This document shows positions 16,804 through 25,925 of a stretch of 63,096 nucleotides of DNA, in pieces. How positions within the stretch are numbered: position 1 is the stretch's first letter; every line of letters starts with the position of its first letter. The notes under the pieces are model-generated. The model had not been told where the DNA came from. It made no database searches and saw nothing but the letters and a program-made list of their open reading frames with translations. The stretch covers positions 1 through 63,096 of the forward strand of contig JAEYHZ010000032.1 of the NCBI GenBank assembly GCA_023409265.1, written 5' to 3'. A program made the position numbers and the translations under genes. This DNA is from Bacillota bacterium. GTDB lineage: Bacteria; Bacillota; Clostridia; Acetivibrionales; DSM-1351.

Positions 16804-18231
16804 ATGAAAGCAGGAAGAAAACCATTAATCATACTGTTCAGCGGCGTTTTTATCCTTTTGATTTGTATTATTATGCCAGAGTCTCTGGCTGAAAAGTGCA
16901 AACTGCTAAATGGACAATTTGGCATGCATAAAGCAGCTGTTACTGCAAAAATAAACTCTTCAGACAATAAATCCAAGCTTACTCCTTCTGATATAAAAAA
17001 ATTGGCCAGGTCTCTTAACACCACAGACTACAGCTATGCAGTCCAGCCCGGAGTAATTGAAACCAAGTCTGCCGCCAACAAAAAAAGTTCTACTGCCAGA
17101 ATTATAGGAACAAATTATATGTTTCCAGGGTTTAATACTTTTACTATTTTGCAGGGAGGCTTTTTTACAGAAACATCCGAGAAAGAAGGTGGTTATATTG
17201 CTGTAATCGATGACAGGCTGGCATGGAATGTGTTTTTGACTGATAATGCCGTAGGCAAATCACTGGAGCTTTATGATAAAACCTTTAAAATAGTTGGAGT
17301 TATAAAAAGTGATGACTCCATTTTAAGCAAGCTGGCGGGTATTAGTACTCCGCATATATATATACCTGGAGAAAAAATGCTTGAACTTGATGAGCAGGCG
17401 TTTGTAAATTTTATTCAGTTAAGAACTATAGATAACAGTACTTTTGATAAAAATAGAGCATCAATATCAAATGCTCTGAGTAAAGCAGGTTATAATCCCT
17501 CTGATTTCAGTATTTCAGATTTCAACATAAAACAGGCTTTATTGGATCAAAAGACTGAAATAGTAATTTTTATAATGGGCTGTATAATAATACTGCTTAT
17601 AATTTTAAGGCTCTGGAATATTTTAAAAGACATGGTCTTTGAAATTAGTCAGAAATGCAGAACGGATTACCTCACAAATGTAATAAAATCAAGTGTTCCT
17701 TATATGGGGCTTATTTTACTAAAGACCGCAGCTGCGATTTTTGTAATATATTTGGTTATAGCTCGCATTACCTTTAAGCTGTATATCCCTCCTGAATACA
17801 TTCCTGAAGAATTAATAGACGTATCTGCTTATATAAATCTGATAATGTCCGCCTTTAGTGAAAGTATTGGCAACAAAGACTACATGATGGATACGGCAGG
17901 CATTATCATGAACGGTATTGAGGTACTGACTGGAGGAGTATTGTTTATAGCAGTTCTGGCAGGACTATTGATGATTTTCGTGGGAGCCTCGATTTTACAT
18001 CTTGCGGGTAAAATATTTCATATAGTTGTACTTAAGTGCGGACTATTTATATTTATTTCACTGGCTTTTCTTGTGGCTGCAACCAGAGCAGCAGGTCTTC
18101 CATTTATGCTGGAAACGCGGCATATCGTGGTTTTGTGGGCTTTTATATACGTAAGTCTATTTTTTAATTATTTTAAATTTGAAAGGAAAAACAAAGAAAA
18201 TGAAACAAAGCAAAAACTTTATGAATGTTAA
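16804..18231 (+). CDS. FtsX/MacB-like membrane protein (second)
   Basis: About 475 residues: an N-terminal TM (about 8-25), an extracytoplasmic domain (about 28-258) with MacB_PCD-like sequence (ARIIGTNYMFPGFNTF, then LQGGFFTE and YIAVIDDRLAWNVF, then FKIVGVI), then five hydrophobic segments. It shares the layout of the 11224 gene but little obvious sequence and has two more C-terminal TMs. The ATG at 16804 has GGGAG 8 bp upstream, so it is preferred to 16789. The 3' end overlaps the next gene by 32 bp. Together with the 11224 product it could form a heterodimeric Type VII (MacB-like) ABC membrane unit. Confidence 0.7.
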   Translation: MKAGRKPLIILFSGVFILLICIIMPESLAEKCKLLNGQFGMHKAAVTAKINSSDNKSKLTPSDIKKLARSLNTTDYSYAVQPGVIETKSAANKKSSTARIIGTNYMFPGFNTFTILQGGFFTETSEKEGGYIAVIDDRLAWNVFLTDNAVGKSLELYDKTFKIVGVIKSDDSILSKLAGISTPHIYIPGEKMLELDEQAFVNFIQLRTIDNSTFDKNRASISNALSKAGYNPSDFSISDFNIKQALLDQKTEIVIFIMGCIIILLIILRLWNILKDMVFEISQKCRTDYLTNVIKSSVPYMGLILLKTAAAIFVIYLVIARITFKLYIPPEYIPEELIDVSAYINLIMSAFSESIGNKDYMMDTAGIIMNGIEVLTGGVLFIAVLAGLLMIFVGASILHLAGKIFHIVVLKCGLFIFISLAFLVAATRAAGLPFMLETRHIVVLWAFIYVSLFFNYFKFERKNKENETKQKLYEC

Positions 18232-20512
18232 AACGAGAGATCGGAACACATCTGCCAGGATCATGTTCAACAGGGTTCTGGGAATACTTCTGGCGGCTGC
18301 GATCCTTATAGGCGTCTGCGGCTGCAGCAACAATACAAAAAATCCTGCTGACTCGACCACAGCAGGAGATTCAAGTATTCTGCTGTATAATGAAAAGGAA
18401 ATAGGAAGTAATGCAGGGTTGAAAAATCCCGAGAGCGAGAATTTAAGGATTAATTCCAAAGGCCATCTTGTAATGTATGAAAGAACTGAACAGACCGGAA
18501 AATTTATTTCACTTGATGAGGAAGGAAAGGTTCAAAGTGAAATCAAATGTGACATAAAGGGATACTTGCAATCCTATGACCTTGATGAACAGGACAATAT
18601 TTATGCAGTTGTAATGGAAACTTCAGAAGACAAAAAAACCACCACCATGGTTTCTGTTATTGATTCAGCAGGTAAAATAACAAAAAAAATACCTTTGCAA
18701 GGGGCAGTATCAGACAATGACGTTGGAAATATGCTTGTCGCAACGGACATAGCAGTAGGTGGGAATGGTAAAATATATGTTGCAACACTAAAGGGAATTG
18801 TCGTGCTTGATAAATCGGGAAAAATCGAAAAAAATCTGGGAAAAGGTGCCTATTACGGTATAGATACTGATTCTGAGTCAAATATCCTGGCTCTGAGTAT
18901 ACCGGAGGGCAAGCTGACTCTGGTCGGGATAGAAAGTAATACTGGGAAAAATATTTGGAGTAATACTGAAATTCAAAGATCTGATGTTTTAGATACACGA
19001 TCGGTAAAAATAAGGTTCAATAGAGCAAAAAATTGTGCCTATGTTATGAATTCCAGGGATATATCCAGTATTGACAGTAACGGAAAAGCTTTAAGCAAGG
19101 TTCTGCAATTCAACCAATATATGCTTTTGACCAGTGGGAATTCTCCATCAGCAATGAATATCGACCAAAAGGGTAATCTATACATACTGACTGCAGGAGA
19201 GGAGAAATGTGAATTATACAGATATGATATTCCGTCAGGAACACATAAGGTTAAAGAGCGTAAGGTAATCACACTGGCTGTTCCTTATACCGAAAGGTGG
19301 CTTGAGGTAGCCGCTTTAAAATTCCAGAAAACAAATCAGGAATACAGGGTTGAGATAAAGCAATACGAGACAGATGAAAAGCAGGCTTCGCAAGGTAATA
19401 ATGAAAACTATGCAAAAGCTATAAATACAGAACTACTTACGGGAAAAGGTCCTGATATTATAAATACCAGCGGACTCCCATATGAAAAGTATGCTGAAAA
19501 AAACCTGTTTGCAGAACTCGGAGAGATGATGGAGCAGGACAGCAGCTTTGATAAGAGTAAGTACTATACCAATATTTTTGACGCTTTAAAGTATAAGGAC
19601 AAATATTATACTCTACCTGCAAGTGTGAGCTTTTCAGTGCTTGCTGCCAACAAGAAAATTCTCGGAAGTGCAGCAATAAATCCTGACGACTCAAAATGGA
19701 CATGGGAGGATATCAGCAAAATAGGACAAAATCTGCCCAAAGATAAAAAAATGTTTATCAGTATGAGCATGAATTCTCTATTAAATTACATGTTGACAGG
19801 TAATTTCAGTAGTTTTATAAATGAATCTGAGAAGAGAGCAAACTTTAATTCACCTGAGTTTATAAGCCTGCTCAATCTAGCTAAGAAATACGGAGATAGT
19901 AAAATTTCGGAAAAAGCAGCTAATGGAAATTATGGTGACATAGGTTCTATACAAAATGGGTCAGTTATTTTTAATCCTATGAGTATTAATAATTATACTG
20001 GATATGCTTTTATGAAGGGTATATACAATGACCAGGTTGAGCTGCTCAAATTCCCTTCTGTTGGCGGACTGCAAGGTGGAATATTTGATTCCGGTACCTT
20101 GTTCTCAATTAATAACAACTCTTCGAATAAAGCTGTCGCATGGGAGTTCCTGAAGTACCTTTTATCTGATGAAATACAGGCAGGAGATTTGGCAGGGTTT
20201 GCAGTAAACAAGGAAGCCTTGGCCAAAACAGCCCAGAAAACCATAGACATGGTCAAGACAGGCAGTATGGTATTAGCTGTAAGTTCCAAGAACGATAAAT
20301 CTCCAATAGTGATAGAGCCCAAAGTACTATCACAAAAGGATATAGATTATGTAAACTCTTTCATAGAAAAAATGTGTGTATACAATAGAAATAATGCCGG
20401 AGTAAACGCTATAATCGATTCAGAGACGAAGTCGTTTTTCTCGGGAGGAAAGTCTGCTGAGGAAGTAGCAAACATAATTCAGAATAAAGTAAATATTTAT
20501 CTTGGAGAGTAG
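18200..20512 (+). CDS. Lipoprotein: predicted beta-propeller fused to family 1 solute-binding domain
   Basis: About 770 residues. A signal peptide ends in a lipobox around VCGC (lipid-modified Cys42). Residues about 70-355 contain repeated beta-strand blades of the type DxxGNIYAV / GKIYVAT-GIVVLDKSGK / KGNLYILT, as in NHL/WD-like propellers. From about residue 360 (KVITLAVPYTERWLEVAALK) to the end it is a CUT1-type solute-binding protein, with YEKYAEKNLFAELGEMME and a C-terminal SNKAVAWEFLKYLLS block. Ordinary binding proteins of this class have about 430 residues, so the first half is an addition. ATG at 18200 is preferred to TTG at 18179. It is the last gene of the block and the presumed ligand-binding component. 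Confidence 0.8.
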   Translation: MKQSKNFMNVKTRDRNTSARIMFNRVLGILLAAAILIGVCGCSNNTKNPADSTTAGDSSILLYNEKEIGSNAGLKNPESENLRINSKGHLVMYERTEQTGKFISLDEEGKVQSEIKCDIKGYLQSYDLDEQDNIYAVVMETSEDKKTTTMVSVIDSAGKITKKIPLQGAVSDNDVGNMLVATDIAVGGNGKIYVATLKGIVVLDKSGKIEKNLGKGAYYGIDTDSESNILALSIPEGKLTLVGIESNTGKNIWSNTEIQRSDVLDTRSVKIRFNRAKNCAYVMNSRDISSIDSNGKALSKVLQFNQYMLLTSGNSPSAMNIDQKGNLYILTAGEEKCELYRYDIPSGTHKVKERKVITLAVPYTERWLEVAALKFQKTNQEYRVEIKQYETDEKQASQGNNENYAKAINTELLTGKGPDIINTSGLPYEKYAEKNLFAELGEMMEQDSSFDKSKYYTNIFDALKYKDKYYTLPASVSFSVLAANKKILGSAAINPDDSKWTWEDISKIGQNLPKDKKMFISMSMNSLLNYMLTGNFSSFINESEKRANFNSPEFISLLNLAKKYGDSKISEKAANGNYGDIGSIQNGSVIFNPMSINNYTGYAFMKGIYNDQVELLKFPSVGGLQGGIFDSGTLFSINNNSSNKAVAWEFLKYLLSDEIQAGDLAGFAVNKEALAKTAQKTIDMVKTGSMVLAVSSKNDKSPIVIEPKVLSQKDIDYVNSFIEKMCVYNRNNAGVNAIIDSETKSFFSGGKSAEEVANIIQNKVNIYLGE

Positions 20513-20825
20513 CTGCTTTACAATCCGTATCAGCCGGTAGTAAGATGGGAGAACCGAAAAATGTTATGAACTTGTACAACGGGTATAAACACAACTTTGC
20601 ATATATTAGGTAAATTATGCTCATATTAATATTAGTTTTTACAGAAATGTAAGTTGATGCTATTCGGGTTTTTGTATTCTGCTATAGGATAGCGGGCTGC
20701 AATATTTGATTTGGGAGCCTGTATAATATCTGCTGTGCCAGGCTCTTTAAATGGATTTTTGTGTCAGGCAGGGCAAAGTTGTCGCAGTATAGCTTCCAGT
20801 TCATAATTTTTGAGGAGAGAAAAGA
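20513..20825 (+). promoter_or_regulatory. Leader of the first binding-protein gene of the Cua-like locus
   Basis: A 313-bp gap without an ORF. It contains the conserved 45-bp box (20596-20640), a small hairpin GCTAT-AGG-ATAGC near 20681 and a hairpin GAGCCTG (20715-20721) / CAGGCTC (20739-20745) followed by TTTAAA, which may be a weak terminator for the upstream block or a leader structure. The promoter is expected between the box and 20760. Confidence 0.55.
20596..20640 (+). promoter_or_regulatory. 45-bp conserved box, copy 1
   Basis: Identical at 37 of 45 positions to 25933-25977. Fixed blocks include ATATATTA, TGCT and ATATTAATA, then TAGTTTTT. Both copies lie 160-185 bp upstream of transport genes of the same locus, so it is a candidate site for the AraC-type regulator encoded between them. 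Function is inferred. Confidence 0.65.
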
Positions 20826-22169
20826 ATGAAAAAGCGTTTTTTATGTTTAACGATTGCACTTTTGATGATGTTTAGTGCCTTTACGGGTTGTGGAAAATCA
20901 GAAGAAGAATCCCAAAGCACAAGTACCCAGTCGTCTTCTACTTCAACGAAGTCATCGGCAGGTCAAACTGCATCACAGTCCAAATCCCCGTCAGCAAGCA
21001 GCGGACCTGTTTCAGTAAAAATGTTTATGAATAAGGAAGATTACACTGATGCTGTAAAAGCGTTTATTGATGAGTATAAAAGAATTAAACCCAACGTAAC
21101 TGTAAAGGTCGAAACAGTAGAGGCTGAATACCCGAAAGAACTTGAAAAAAGGATAAAAGCAGGTGATATACCTGATGTCTTTACTACTTCGGCAGGTGGA
21201 GAAATAAAGCTATATGCTGAAAATACCGCTGATCTGACAAAACAACCTCTGGCAAAAGCCATGTCTGATTCAGCACGTGAAGCTATGTCAGAAAAGGAAA
21301 AGGTTTATGGATTTCCTATAAAGGTAAATGCATTTGGACTAATTTATAATAAGGATATTTTTGACAAAAATAAAATATCTGCTCCAAAGACAATAACTGA
21401 ACTTACTTTAGCATGCGAAAAATTAAAAACAGCAGGTATTCAACCATTTACTACAGGTTACAAGGATTGGTATGTTTTCAAAAACACTTTTATGAATTTT
21501 TTAAATGCTGCACAGCCCGAGGGTACTAAAGGTCTTGTAGAGAAACTTACTAAAGGCAAGGCTAAATTTGCTGACTATCCAGCAATTAAAAATAACTGGT
21601 TCAAGTTTGTGGATTTAACTGTACAATATGGCGATAAGAAACCGGCCGAAACGGATCTGAAAGCCCAAATTAATGCATTTGCTGCAGGTAAGGCTGCCAT
21701 GGTTATTGGCCAGGGGCCCTCCTTTGAGACCGAAGTATTAAAGACTAATCCTAAAATAAAAATTGGGTTTACCGGTTATCCAACAACGGAGAACCCGACG
21801 GATGCACTAATTGCTGTAGGTGCTGACAAGGCCATAAGAATAAATAAAGCTTCAAAAGTACTTCAGGATGTACTTGATTTATTCAACTGGCTATACACTT
21901 CCGAGTATGGCAAGAAGTGGTTCTCTGATGTAGAAAAAGTGATTCCTCCAGTAAAAGACGCTCCTATGCCAAATATGCAGATTACAAACGAATTAAAGAA
22001 CTACCTTTCGAAAAATAAAGCTGGGGATTTGTCCGCCAATTATTCGCTGGACACCTTCCACCAGACATTTGGCGGAATTATGCAGGGATATGTACTGAAA
22101 ACATACTCAAAGGAAGAGGCAATAAAGGAAATTGAGACAGCATGGCAAAAGCTTGGAGCTGCCAAATGA
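20826..22169 (+). CDS. Sugar-binding lipoprotein (CuaD-like, sensor-associated)
   Basis: 447 residues: a lipoprotein signal peptide (lipobox ending at Cys22 in FTGCGKS), a Ser/Thr-rich linker (about 26-60) and a CUT1-family solute-binding domain. It is a close paralogue of the protein at 27905; both share PMPNMQITNEL near the C-terminus and the ending KLGAAK/QLGAAK. It is followed by a strong terminator and then by a YesM-type kinase and AraC-type regulator. In Ruminiclostridium cellulolyticum the CuaD binding protein works with the CuaS/CuaR pair in sensing cellodextrins. The same gene order here suggests a sensing role, with cellodextrins or a related glycan as ligand, but specificity is not readable from sequence. 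Confidence 0.85.
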   Translation: MKKRFLCLTIALLMMFSAFTGCGKSEEESQSTSTQSSSTSTKSSAGQTASQSKSPSASSGPVSVKMFMNKEDYTDAVKAFIDEYKRIKPNVTVKVETVEAEYPKELEKRIKAGDIPDVFTTSAGGEIKLYAENTADLTKQPLAKAMSDSAREAMSEKEKVYGFPIKVNAFGLIYNKDIFDKNKISAPKTITELTLACEKLKTAGIQPFTTGYKDWYVFKNTFMNFLNAAQPEGTKGLVEKLTKGKAKFADYPAIKNNWFKFVDLTVQYGDKKPAETDLKAQINAFAAGKAAMVIGQGPSFETEVLKTNPKIKIGFTGYPTTENPTDALIAVGADKAIRINKASKVLQDVLDLFNWLYTSEYGKKWFSDVEKVIPPVKDAPMPNMQITNELKNYLSKNKAGDLSANYSLDTFHQTFGGIMQGYVLKTYSKEEAIKEIETAWQKLGAAK

Positions 22170-22212
22170 TTATAGATGGATTCTTATAATGATGAAATAA
22201 TGCATTATACTC

Positions 22213-22258
22213 AAGAGGGGGGAACAGGCGGCTTAGCTGCCTGTTCCCCCCTCTTTGT
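22213..22258 (+). terminator. Strong stem-loop after the first binding-protein gene
   Basis: The 16-bp arms at 22214-22229 and 22239-22254 are perfectly complementary (AGAGGGGGGAACAGGC and its reverse complement) around a short loop, followed by a T-rich tail. It separates the abundant binding-protein message from the kinase-regulator message. Partial read-through would give more binding protein than kinase. Confidence 0.85.
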
Positions 22259-22312
22259 CTAGGTATTAACCAATATTTTACATTGGTTGTTTACTTATTT
22301 AAATTATGATAA

Positions 22313-22432
22313 TATAACGAGACAATGGTGCCATTATAGGACACTATTGTCTCGTTGAAACGCCATTAAGGCAAGAAAATTTTTCTACAATCTAAAAATT
22401 TCTTTTGAATCTCTGCGTTATAACGAGACAAG
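22313..22432 (+). repeat. Structured leader repeat, copy A (possible attenuator)
   Basis: Three copies of one motif: AACGAGACAA at 22316, its reverse complement TTGTCTCGTT at 22347-22356, and AACGAGACAA again at 22422. Copy 2 can pair with copy 1 (AACGAGACAATGGTG / CACTATTGTCTCGTT, 14 of 15) or with copy 3 (TTGTCTCGTTGAAACGC / GCGTTATAACGAGACAA, 15 of 17), but not both. Between copies 2 and 3 is an A/T-rich hairpin. The core aligns with copy B at 8923-8988. It ends 33 bp before the kinase start. Confidence 0.65.
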
Positions 22433-22465
22433 TTAAAGTAAATTATCAAAAGAAGGAGCAAAACA

Positions 22466-24268
22466 GTGATTAAGAATCCTTTGCGTAAGTTTTCCAACCA
22501 AATCATTCTGGTTTTCTCCACCGCAACAATTCTGATAGTTATTGCGGCTATTCTGCTGTTTTACATAAGTACAACAAAAATAATCCGGACCGAAATAATC
22601 AATTCAAACGAAATGGTACTGGAAACAGTCAACAAAAGCTTTGAGGACTACATGGAGGTAATGAAAAGCTTTACCCTCAATATCAGGTTTGACAACCGTA
22701 TAATGGATATTCTTGATACCAACAGATTTGAGTACGGCGACGAGGTTTATATAAATTCCTTTATACGAAGCATGTACTATTCAAGAAATGATTTGTACAG
22801 TGTTGAACTTATTGCAGTTGGCAGCAACAAATCCTATTCAATATCAAAAAGAACCATCTGGGGCACCAAAGATGCTCCCAATAATAATATCCAGACTCAG
22901 AATAATGTAAATATAACCGATACCGACTGGTTCAAGGCAACTCTTAATAATAAAAGCTATTTGTACATTAAACCTGAAATAGTATTCAGCAATGGAACGG
23001 CGGAATTTCCCAACAATAAATTGTTTACCATCTACAGAACTATAATAAATGTTTATAATAAGCAGCCTTTGGCGGTAATAGCCATAACCTGCAATACTTC
23101 GGGCCTTAATAAAATCATAAGTGATTTTTCTCTTGAAAATAGTGAAATGCTTAGTATTTATGATGATACAGGCAGGATTTTTTATGTCAGTAACAATTAC
23201 CTTATACAGCCGCAGGTACTTAAGAAATCGTCGGATTATTTCGAGAAGACCGGAGATGGTAAGGATGACGGAACAGTCATTGATAACCGTCTTTTGGTCA
23301 GCAGTATAAAGAATAACTGGAAAATGATAAAACTCATATCACTTGAAACTATAGATAAAAAAATTAGTGAAACCAGAAACCTGTTTATCATTATAATTTG
23401 TATAGCCTCCTTCATATCTGTTATGTTTATTTTCTTTATAACAAAGCCACTGACATCATCGTTGAAGAAACTTATGAAACAGATGGGCAGAGCAGGAAAG
23501 GGGGACTTTAAAACGAAGGTTGATATAAAAGGCAGCTATGAGGTTGTTGAGCTGGCAAACAGATATAACTCCATGATAAGTGAAATTAACGAACTGATTG
23601 AGGAGAATTATATGGCTGAGATCAATCAGAAAAATGCACAGCTTAAGGCCCTTGAAAGCCAGATAAATCCTCATTTCCTGTATAATTCTCTTCAGGTTAT
23701 ATCTGCAAAGGCCATAGCAAGTAGGCAGAAGGATATCTGCAAAATGACCGAAGCCCTTGCTTTCAATATGCGCTATGCTTTTAAACAGGAGGGCATGGTT
23801 ACCGTTGAGATGGAAATGAAGCATATCAGGAACTATCTGCTGCTTCAGGAAGCCAGGTTTGAGGAACGCCTGTCAGTGGATATTAATGTTTCTGAGGAGG
23901 CAAACAACATCACAATCCCAAAGATATCAATATACACACTTGTAGAGAATTCTGCAGAACATGGACTGGAGAATACCATAAAGCAGGTTGAGATAAAAAT
24001 CAATGTTTATATAAAAGACGGTTTTCTTGCAGCCATTGTATCCGATAACGGCCAGGGTATTATGCCTGAAAGGCTGCAGGAAATCAGAGGTTGGTTTGGC
24101 AATAAAAATATGGAATTTGAAGATAATGAGAATATCGGTTTAAGAAATCTGAACGGCAGAATCAAGCTATTGTATGGCGAGAAGGCGCACCTTGCAATAG
24201 AAAGTACTCAAAATATAGGCACAACCGCCAGCCTGTATTTACCCTTGAATATCCAGCAGGAAGGCTAG
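22466..24268 (+). CDS. YesM-family sensor histidine kinase (CuaS-like)
   Basis: 600 residues: TM1 (about 12-34), a Cache-type extracytoplasmic domain (about 35-300), TM2 (about 305-328), HAMP, a His_kinase region with phosphoacceptor His403 in NPHFLYNSLQ and an ATPase domain with NSAEHGLEN and VSDNGQGIMP. This is the LytS/YesM class that usually pairs with AraC-type regulators and senses sugar through a partner binding protein. The GTG start is supported by AAGGAG upstream. The regulator gene follows after 33 bp. The kinase gene is preceded by the alternative-hairpin leader at 22313-22432. Confidence 0.9.
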   Translation: MIKNPLRKFSNQIILVFSTATILIVIAAILLFYISTTKIIRTEIINSNEMVLETVNKSFEDYMEVMKSFTLNIRFDNRIMDILDTNRFEYGDEVYINSFIRSMYYSRNDLYSVELIAVGSNKSYSISKRTIWGTKDAPNNNIQTQNNVNITDTDWFKATLNNKSYLYIKPEIVFSNGTAEFPNNKLFTIYRTIINVYNKQPLAVIAITCNTSGLNKIISDFSLENSEMLSIYDDTGRIFYVSNNYLIQPQVLKKSSDYFEKTGDGKDDGTVIDNRLLVSSIKNNWKMIKLISLETIDKKISETRNLFIIIICIASFISVMFIFFITKPLTSSLKKLMKQMGRAGKGDFKTKVDIKGSYEVVELANRYNSMISEINELIEENYMAEINQKNAQLKALESQINPHFLYNSLQVISAKAIASRQKDICKMTEALAFNMRYAFKQEGMVTVEMEMKHIRNYLLLQEARFEERLSVDINVSEEANNITIPKISIYTLVENSAEHGLENTIKQVEIKINVYIKDGFLAAIVSDNGQGIMPERLQEIRGWFGNKNMEFEDNENIGLRNLNGRIKLLYGEKAHLAIESTQNIGTTASLYLPLNIQQEG

Positions 24269-24301
24269 CTTGAAAAATAATACGGCGTAAGGGAGATTAA
24301 A

Positions 24302-25855
24302 ATGTATAAAGCACTGATAATAGACGATGAACGTCCAGCAAGGCAGGCCATTGCCGCTCTTGGAAAATGGTCGGAGCTGGGTATAGAAGACCCTCTTGAG
24401 GCACCTGAAGGAAGAGCGGGGCTTGAAATTATGAGAAGGTATACTCCGGATATAGTTTTGGTTGATATGAAAATGCCAGTTATGAACGGTCTTGATTTTA
24501 TAAAAGCAGCTTCCTGTGAATACCCAAACTCAAAATATATTATAATTAGCGGCTACAGTGACTTTGAATATGCCCGGACAGCTATAAAATATAATGTGGT
24601 GGATTATCTATTGAAACCGGTAATTGAAGAGGAGCTTGATAATGTTTTAAGGCTGGTGGTACAGAGGCTTGACAGTGAACGTCTTTCTCTGCAATACAAT
24701 CCCGTTGCTCACATTTCGAGGATACTTTCTTCCGAACCTAAAGATCCAAACTCAGGCAGTGTTTACTATGGTATAGTTGTGATTTACCTGGTTAACAAGT
24801 TTGATGATGATCCCATAAGCGGGTTTGATTTCATCGAAATGGGAGCCGAGATTGCCTCATTGGTGTCACAATGCTGGGATCACAGCAGCTCCAGCTTTTC
24901 AATAGCCGAGAATCCCAAACAGCTGCTGCTGACAGTAAAAATTCCAACCGGATCAATGAACGGGGAATTATCTCATTCAAAGCTTAAGGATTATACGGCT
25001 GAACAGGTAGAGCGGGTCATCGATGGTTTGAGGACCGAGTATGGCATTTTTACAATCGGTGCTGTTGGCAGTTTTGGAGATAAGATTGAAGCTGTATTTG
25101 AGTCCTATGATGATGCGTTGGAACTGTTGAACAATGTTAATCTGCTGGATAACAGTCAAAATGTTTATACTGTTCTTAACTCCAGTTCACTTCCAAAATG
25201 GCTTTCGGTTTTGGGCAAAAAGGAACTTTTCACCCGTGCCTATGACCAAAAAAACCTGGAGCACGCAAGAGAACTTATAGGACAATATTTTGAGAGCATC
25301 AAAAAACACGGCTATGTAAGCAGAGAGGATTTAATCAGAATAACCGTCGAGTTCATGACAATCTTCAGGGAGATAGCTCTCGAAAAGGGAGTGGCCGATG
25401 TGAGAAGGCTAATTCCTCAGATAAGTGACAGCAGTATATTTTCTGGCTACTTTAAGACCGAGGATTTCAGCTGTTTTATATATAACATATTCAAAGGTAT
25501 AGTGGAAAGCTCTTCAAATCCCGACACTTATTCAATCAGCAATATAATTATAGAAATAAAGGAATATATGGATAACAACTATTCTGAAGAAATAAGCCTG
25601 ACCACCTTTTCAAGCAAGTACCATATGACCAAGGAGTATTTGTCCAAGCAATTTAAAGAACAGTTTGGCTTCGGTATATATGAATATGTTCTTAAACTAA
25701 GAATGACAAAAGCAGCTGCTTATCTGGAAGATTTCAACATTAAAATACAGGATGTGGCCCAGCGTGTAGGGTATATGGATAACAATTACTTCAGCAGAGC
25801 TTTTAAAACCTTTCACGGGGTATCCCCGAAGGAATATCGAAACAGAAAAGGCTAG
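24302..25855 (+). CDS. AraC-type response regulator (CuaR-like)
   Basis: 517 residues: receiver domain (1-125) with IIDDERPARQ, phosphoacceptor Asp55 in VLVDMKMP and Lys in LLKPVIEEE; a long middle region (about 130-400) typical of YesN-like regulators; and a C-terminal AraC DNA-binding domain (about 415-515) with two helix-turn-helix units (LTTFSSKYHMTKEYLSKQF; IQDVAQRVGYMDNNYFSRAF). It is expected to activate the permease/binding-protein unit that begins at 26138, and perhaps the 20826 gene, through the shared 45-bp box or the direct repeats just after its own stop codon. Confidence 0.9.
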   Translation: MYKALIIDDERPARQAIAALGKWSELGIEDPLEAPEGRAGLEIMRRYTPDIVLVDMKMPVMNGLDFIKAASCEYPNSKYIIISGYSDFEYARTAIKYNVVDYLLKPVIEEELDNVLRLVVQRLDSERLSLQYNPVAHISRILSSEPKDPNSGSVYYGIVVIYLVNKFDDDPISGFDFIEMGAEIASLVSQCWDHSSSSFSIAENPKQLLLTVKIPTGSMNGELSHSKLKDYTAEQVERVIDGLRTEYGIFTIGAVGSFGDKIEAVFESYDDALELLNNVNLLDNSQNVYTVLNSSSLPKWLSVLGKKELFTRAYDQKNLEHARELIGQYFESIKKHGYVSREDLIRITVEFMTIFREIALEKGVADVRRLIPQISDSSIFSGYFKTEDFSCFIYNIFKGIVESSSNPDTYSISNIIIEIKEYMDNNYSEEISLTTFSSKYHMTKEYLSKQFKEQFGFGIYEYVLKLRMTKAAAYLEDFNIKIQDVAQRVGYMDNNYFSRAFKTFHGVSPKEYRNRKG

Positions 25856-25861
25856 TGCTTT

Positions 25862-25897
25862 AAACAAAATAACGTAAGTTAAATAAAATAACGTAAG
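25862..25897 (+). promoter_or_regulatory. Two 17-bp direct repeats with 19-bp period
   Basis: AAACAAAATAACGTAAG (25862-25878) and AAATAAAATAACGTAAG (25881-25897) differ at one base and are spaced about two helical turns apart. AraC-type regulators commonly bind direct repeats on one helix face. They lie about 140 bp upstream of the putative -10 at 26040. Confidence 0.5.
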
Positions 25898-25925
25898 AAA
25901 CCTTAGTAGACTAGTGTTGGTAAGT

